Assembly: GCA_029258495.1 (NCBI GenBank)
Contig: JARHYV010000110.1
Location: forward strand, 1 to 8,840
Reading direction: 5' to 3'
DNA length: 8,840 nucleotides
Source of the DNA: Faecousia sp.
GTDB lineage: Bacteria; Bacillota; Clostridia; Oscillospirales; Oscillospiraceae
A program made the position numbers and the translations under genes. Of this stretch, positions 6,054 to 8,840 are shown piece by piece (the first letter of the stretch is position 1; each line of letters opens with the position of its first letter). The notes beneath the pieces were generated by a model, which ran no database searches, was not told the DNA's origin, and saw only the letters and a program-made list of their open reading frames with translations.

Positions 6054-8063
6054 ATGCGTAAAAAACTATCGATTGCATTGGTCATGGTAATGCTAGTGGC
6101 ACTGCTTGTCCCCGGTGTAATGGCTGACGAGCCAAAATCCGACGATATCGTCATTCTTTACACCAATGATGTGCACAGCTATATCGATGGCCCGCTGAGC
6201 TATGATGTCCTTGCAGATGTCAAGGACCAGTTGGAGGACAAGTACGAAAATGTGCTGCTGGTAGATGCCGGTGACCATGCACAGGGAACTGCCTTCGGCT
6301 CTCTGGACAAGGGCAGGCATGTCATTGAACTCATGAATGCCACCGAATACGATCTTGCAACCCTTGGCAATCACGAATTTGACTATGGCATGGATGGCTG
6401 TGTTGCTCTGCGGGAATGGGCAGACTTCCCCTATGTCGACTGCAACTTCTACAACGAAAAAGATGGCGTGAAGGGCGACAATGTTCTTGACAGCTACAAG
6501 ATTTTCGACTGCGGCAAAGAGAAGGTCGCATTCATCGGTGTGCTGACCCCCGAGTCCTTCACCAAATCCACTCCTGCCTACTTCCAGGATGAAAACGGAA
6601 AATACATCTACGGCATTGCCGGCGGCGAAGACGGAGCTGAGCTGTACGCATCCGTGCAGAAGGCCATCGACGAGGCAAAGGCCGAGGGCGCAACCAAGAT
6701 CATCGGTCTGGGTCATATGGGTGTCGATCCCTCTTCCGAGCCTTGGACAAGCACCTCAACCATCGCAAACACCTCCGGACTGGATGCATTTATCGACGGT
6801 CACTCCCATTCTCTGGTCAAGAACAACATCGTAAAAGACAAGGATGGTCGTCCTGTTGTTCAGAGTCAGACCGGCTCCTACTTTGAGAATATCGGCATCA
6901 TGATCATCCATACCGATGGTTCCATCGATACGGATTTCATCACCGCCAACCCCATCACCGAGCCTGTCCTTGACGAAAACGGCCAGCCCAAGAAGGATGA
7001 CAAGGGCAAGGAGGTTACGCAGATCATCGGATATGATCTGGTGTCCGATCTGTTTGAAGGTGAATATGACCCTGATGATGATGTCAAGGCTCTGAAGGAT
7101 GAATGGATCAACGAGGTTCAGGATCAGCTGGGCGTCGTCATCGGCTCCACCGATCTGACACTTGATAACTTTGACGGCGAAACCCGTCTGGTACGCAGTC
7201 AGGAAACCAACACCGGTGACTTCTGCGCCGATGCCCTGTACTATCTCTTTGACAGCAAGAATATGGATGTGGATCTGGCAGTCATGAACGGCGGCGGCAT
7301 CCGGAATAAGGCCGTGACCGGTGATATCACCTATCTGGCCTGCAAGAGCATCCATACCTTCGGAAATGTCGCCTGCCTGCAAACCGTTACCGGTCAGCAG
7401 ATCCTGGACGCACTGGAATGGGGCGCTCGTACCGCCGGATCCGGCGAAGAGTGCGGCGGTTTCCTGCATGTTTCCGGTCTGACCTACAAGATCGACGGCG
7501 AATGGCCGGATACCACCCAGAAGGACGAAAAGGGCGTCTGGATCGGTCAGCCTACCGGCGGCTATCGCGTGCATGATGTTAAGATCTACAACAAGGAAAC
7601 CAATACTTGGGATGATCTGGATCTGAATGCCAAGTATAACATGGCAGGCTACAACTATACGCTCAGAGATCTGGGTGATGGTTTCAGCATGTTCGAAGGT
7701 GCCGTGAATGTTCTGGATTATGTCATGGAAGATTACATGGTGCTTGCAAACTATGTGCAGGCTTTCCCCAACGGTGTTGTGGAGGCATCCAATTCTCCCC
7801 TGACAGCAAAGTATCCCGGTCTGACCACAGATTACGGAACACTGAACGGCAGCGGCAGAATCGTCATGGAAAAAGCCGTCCGTGATCCGGCTCCCACAAC
7901 TGCTACCGAAACACCTACCGAAACAGCACCCACTGCAACTGAATCCGCTCCCGCTGCTGAACATACCGGCAGCAGCATCAGCACCGGTGCGATCGTAACC
8001 ATCGTTGTTGTGATCATCCTTGGTGCAGTGATTGTTGTAGTCGTCACCAAGAAGAAAAAGTAA
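6054..8063 (+). CDS. Membrane-anchored extracellular 5'-nucleotidase / 2',3'-cyclic phosphodiesterase (UshA/CD73-like)
   Basis: The 669-residue protein begins with a signal peptide (MRKK, then a hydrophobic run, cleavage probably after the Ala near residue 24). The metallophosphatase domain follows, with TNDVHS (37-42), DAGDHAQGT (71-79), GNHEFDYG (105-112), GLGHMG (218-223) and IDGHSH (247-252). These residues bind two metal ions. The second half is a 5'-nucleotidase C-terminal domain with NGGGIR (412-417), a GG-x-LHVSGLTYKID segment (468-481) and GDGFSMF (541-547), which holds the nucleoside base in this family. A Thr/Pro/Ala-rich linker (about 612-637) leads to a transmembrane helix (645-664) and four terminal lysines. 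It is therefore a surface enzyme tethered by its tail, with no LPxTG motif. Likely role: releasing nucleosides and phosphate from external nucleotides. GGAGGG lies eight bases before the ATG. It is probably monocistronic. Confidence 0.94.
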   Translation: MRKKLSIALVMVMLVALLVPGVMADEPKSDDIVILYTNDVHSYIDGPLSYDVLADVKDQLEDKYENVLLVDAGDHAQGTAFGSLDKGRHVIELMNATEYDLATLGNHEFDYGMDGCVALREWADFPYVDCNFYNEKDGVKGDNVLDSYKIFDCGKEKVAFIGVLTPESFTKSTPAYFQDENGKYIYGIAGGEDGAELYASVQKAIDEAKAEGATKIIGLGHMGVDPSSEPWTSTSTIANTSGLDAFIDGHSHSLVKNNIVKDKDGRPVVQSQTGSYFENIGIMIIHTDGSIDTDFITANPITEPVLDENGQPKKDDKGKEVTQIIGYDLVSDLFEGEYDPDDDVKALKDEWINEVQDQLGVVIGSTDLTLDNFDGETRLVRSQETNTGDFCADALYYLFDSKNMDVDLAVMNGGGIRNKAVTGDITYLACKSIHTFGNVACLQTVTGQQILDALEWGARTAGSGEECGGFLHVSGLTYKIDGEWPDTTQKDEKGVWIGQPTGGYRVHDVKIYNKETNTWDDLDLNAKYNMAGYNYTLRDLGDGFSMFEGAVNVLDYVMEDYMVLANYVQAFPNGVVEASNSPLTAKYPGLTTDYGTLNGSGRIVMEKAVRDPAPTTATETPTETAPTATESAPAAEHTGSSISTGAIVTIVVVIILGAVIVVVVTKKKK

Positions 8064-8092
8064 CAGCTCTTTACACTTTTGAATTTCCGTCT

Positions 8093-8124
8093 GCCCCCTG
8101 CTGCTCACACAGCAGGGGGCTTTT
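8093..8124 (+). terminator. Intrinsic terminator after the nucleotidase gene
   Basis: GCCCCCTGCTG (8093-8103) and CAGCAGGGGGC (8110-8120) form a perfect 11-pair stem with a six-base loop, followed by TTTT. It lies 29 bases after the stop codon, so the next gene is transcribed separately. Confidence 0.93.
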
Positions 8125-8233
8125 GCGTGATTTTCCGGATGCGTTCTCCACTCCGCTTTTTGCTATTATAAACAGTATGACTCTATGAACATCACATTAT
8201 CACAAATCCATTATCGACTATTTCTCCATGCTA

Positions 8234-8242
8234 TGGTATAAT
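8234..8242 (+). promoter_or_regulatory. Extended -10 promoter of the TetM-like GTPase gene
   Basis: TGGTATAAT contains a perfect TATAAT with the upstream TG of an extended -10 element. No good -35 box stands at the right distance. Transcription would start near 8249, leaving a leader of only about 26 bases. That is too short for the leader-peptide attenuation described for tet(M). Confidence 0.6.
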
Positions 8243-8274
8243 ATACGAGATTTATGGAAAGGAGGCATTGCCTT

Positions 8275-8840
8275 TTGAACGCCGAATACAAACCTCAAAA
8301 GAAACAGCCTCTGTGCGTTGGGCTGCTCGCCCATGTAGATGCAGGAAAAACCACCCTTTCTGAGGCAATGCTGTACGCCACAGGTATGCGTCGGCAGCTG
8401 GGTCGTGTCGATCACAAGAATTCATTTCTTGACACCCATGCTCTTGAGCGGCAGCGAGGTATTACCATCTTCTCAAAACTTGCACGGATGGAAACACCCC
8501 ATTTCGATCTGACCCTGGTGGACACCCCGGGTCATGTGGATTTTTCCGCAGAGGCGGAACGAACCATGCCGATCCTCGACTGCGCGATCCTCCTGATCAA
8601 TGGATCAGACGGTGTGCAGGCTCATACACTGACCCTTTGGGAGCTGTTGGAGCGTTATCAGATCCCAACTTTCCTGTTCGTCAACAAGATGGATCTGCTG
8701 GGTACAGAGAAAGACTTGCTCCTTGCACAGCTGCAGCAGCGCCTTTCCCACAATATCATCGATTTCGGCGCTGACCCTCAAATCATTGCAGAGGGCTGCG
8801 CAGTGTGTGATGACTCCGCACTTGAGCAATATCTGGAGCA
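8275..8840 (+). CDS. TetM/TetO-like translational GTPase (EF-G-like), partial at 3' end
   Basis: This is the N-terminal 188 codons of an EF-G-like GTPase. The motifs are AHVDAGKTTLSEAMLY (G1), LERQRGITI (switch I region), DTPGHVDF (G3) and NKMD (G4). The AHVDAGKTTL and ALERQRGITI wording is closer to the ribosomal protection proteins TetM/TetO/TetW than to EF-G itself. Members of this group bind the ribosome and can dislodge tetracycline. However, many clostridial chromosomes carry distant relatives with no proven resistance role, so resistance is only a possibility here. AAAGGAGG (8258-8265) points to a TTG start at 8275. An in-frame ATG at 8254 would place that site inside the gene and sit about five bases from the transcript start. 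The rest of the gene is outside the window. Confidence 0.85.
   Translation, partial: MNAEYKPQKKQPLCVGLLAHVDAGKTTLSEAMLYATGMRRQLGRVDHKNSFLDTHALERQRGITIFSKLARMETPHFDLTLVDTPGHVDFSAEAERTMPILDCAILLINGSDGVQAHTLTLWELLERYQIPTFLFVNKMDLLGTEKDLLLAQLQQRLSHNIIDFGADPQIIAEGCAVCDDSALEQYLE

Noticed and set aside
6756..8108. A 450-codon minus-strand open frame
   Set aside because: It is antisense to the nucleotidase gene, and its start lies in the terminator region. The protein is low in recognisable motifs, so it is a shadow frame.

Overview
The window looks like chromosomal DNA from a low-to-medium-GC gut-type member of the Clostridia (Bacillota). The reasons are strong AGGAGG-type ribosome binding sites, consensus sigma-A promoters, a ZTP riboswitch, a T-box leader, and clostridial-looking protein sequences. 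An Oscillospiraceae/Butyricicoccaceae-like source is my guess and is not proven. No insertion sequence, phage gene, CRISPR array, tRNA or rRNA is visible.

Layout, left to right. (1) Positions 1-2370 hold the front of a de novo purine operon on the minus strand. It consists of a sigma-A promoter, a ZTP (pfl) riboswitch whose last stem overlaps an intrinsic terminator, then purE, purC and purM; purM runs off the left edge. (2) Positions 2452-5617 hold a second minus-strand unit: a consensus promoter, a methionine-specific T-box leader, metG, a strong hairpin, and a single-domain amidohydrolase. (3) At 5614-5856, also on the minus strand, is a lone EutN/CcmL-type microcompartment vertex protein. 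Its stop codon lies inside the -35 box of the metG promoter. (4) An intergenic region at 5857-6053 carries a nested inverted repeat. It separates that gene from the divergent plus-strand gene at 6054-8063, a secreted and membrane-anchored 5'-nucleotidase/cyclic phosphodiesterase followed by a clear terminator. (5) From 8275 a plus-strand EF-G-like GTPase of the TetM/ribosomal-protection type begins and runs off the right edge.

Functionally, purE-purC-purM catalyse steps of IMP synthesis and are switched by ZTP/ZMP, the signal of 10-formyl-folate shortage. metG is switched by uncharged tRNA-Met. The surface nucleotidase probably scavenges nucleosides and phosphate. The first two units are therefore both controlled by RNA sensors tied to one-carbon and methionine/purine metabolism, although nothing shows that they are co-regulated.

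I do not see a clearly new multi-gene system. The items most worth a second look are the orphan vertex protein with no shell genes nearby, the hairpin that leaves no room for a promoter in front of the amidohydrolase, the nested dyad between the divergent genes, and the TetM-like GTPase in a plain chromosomal setting.
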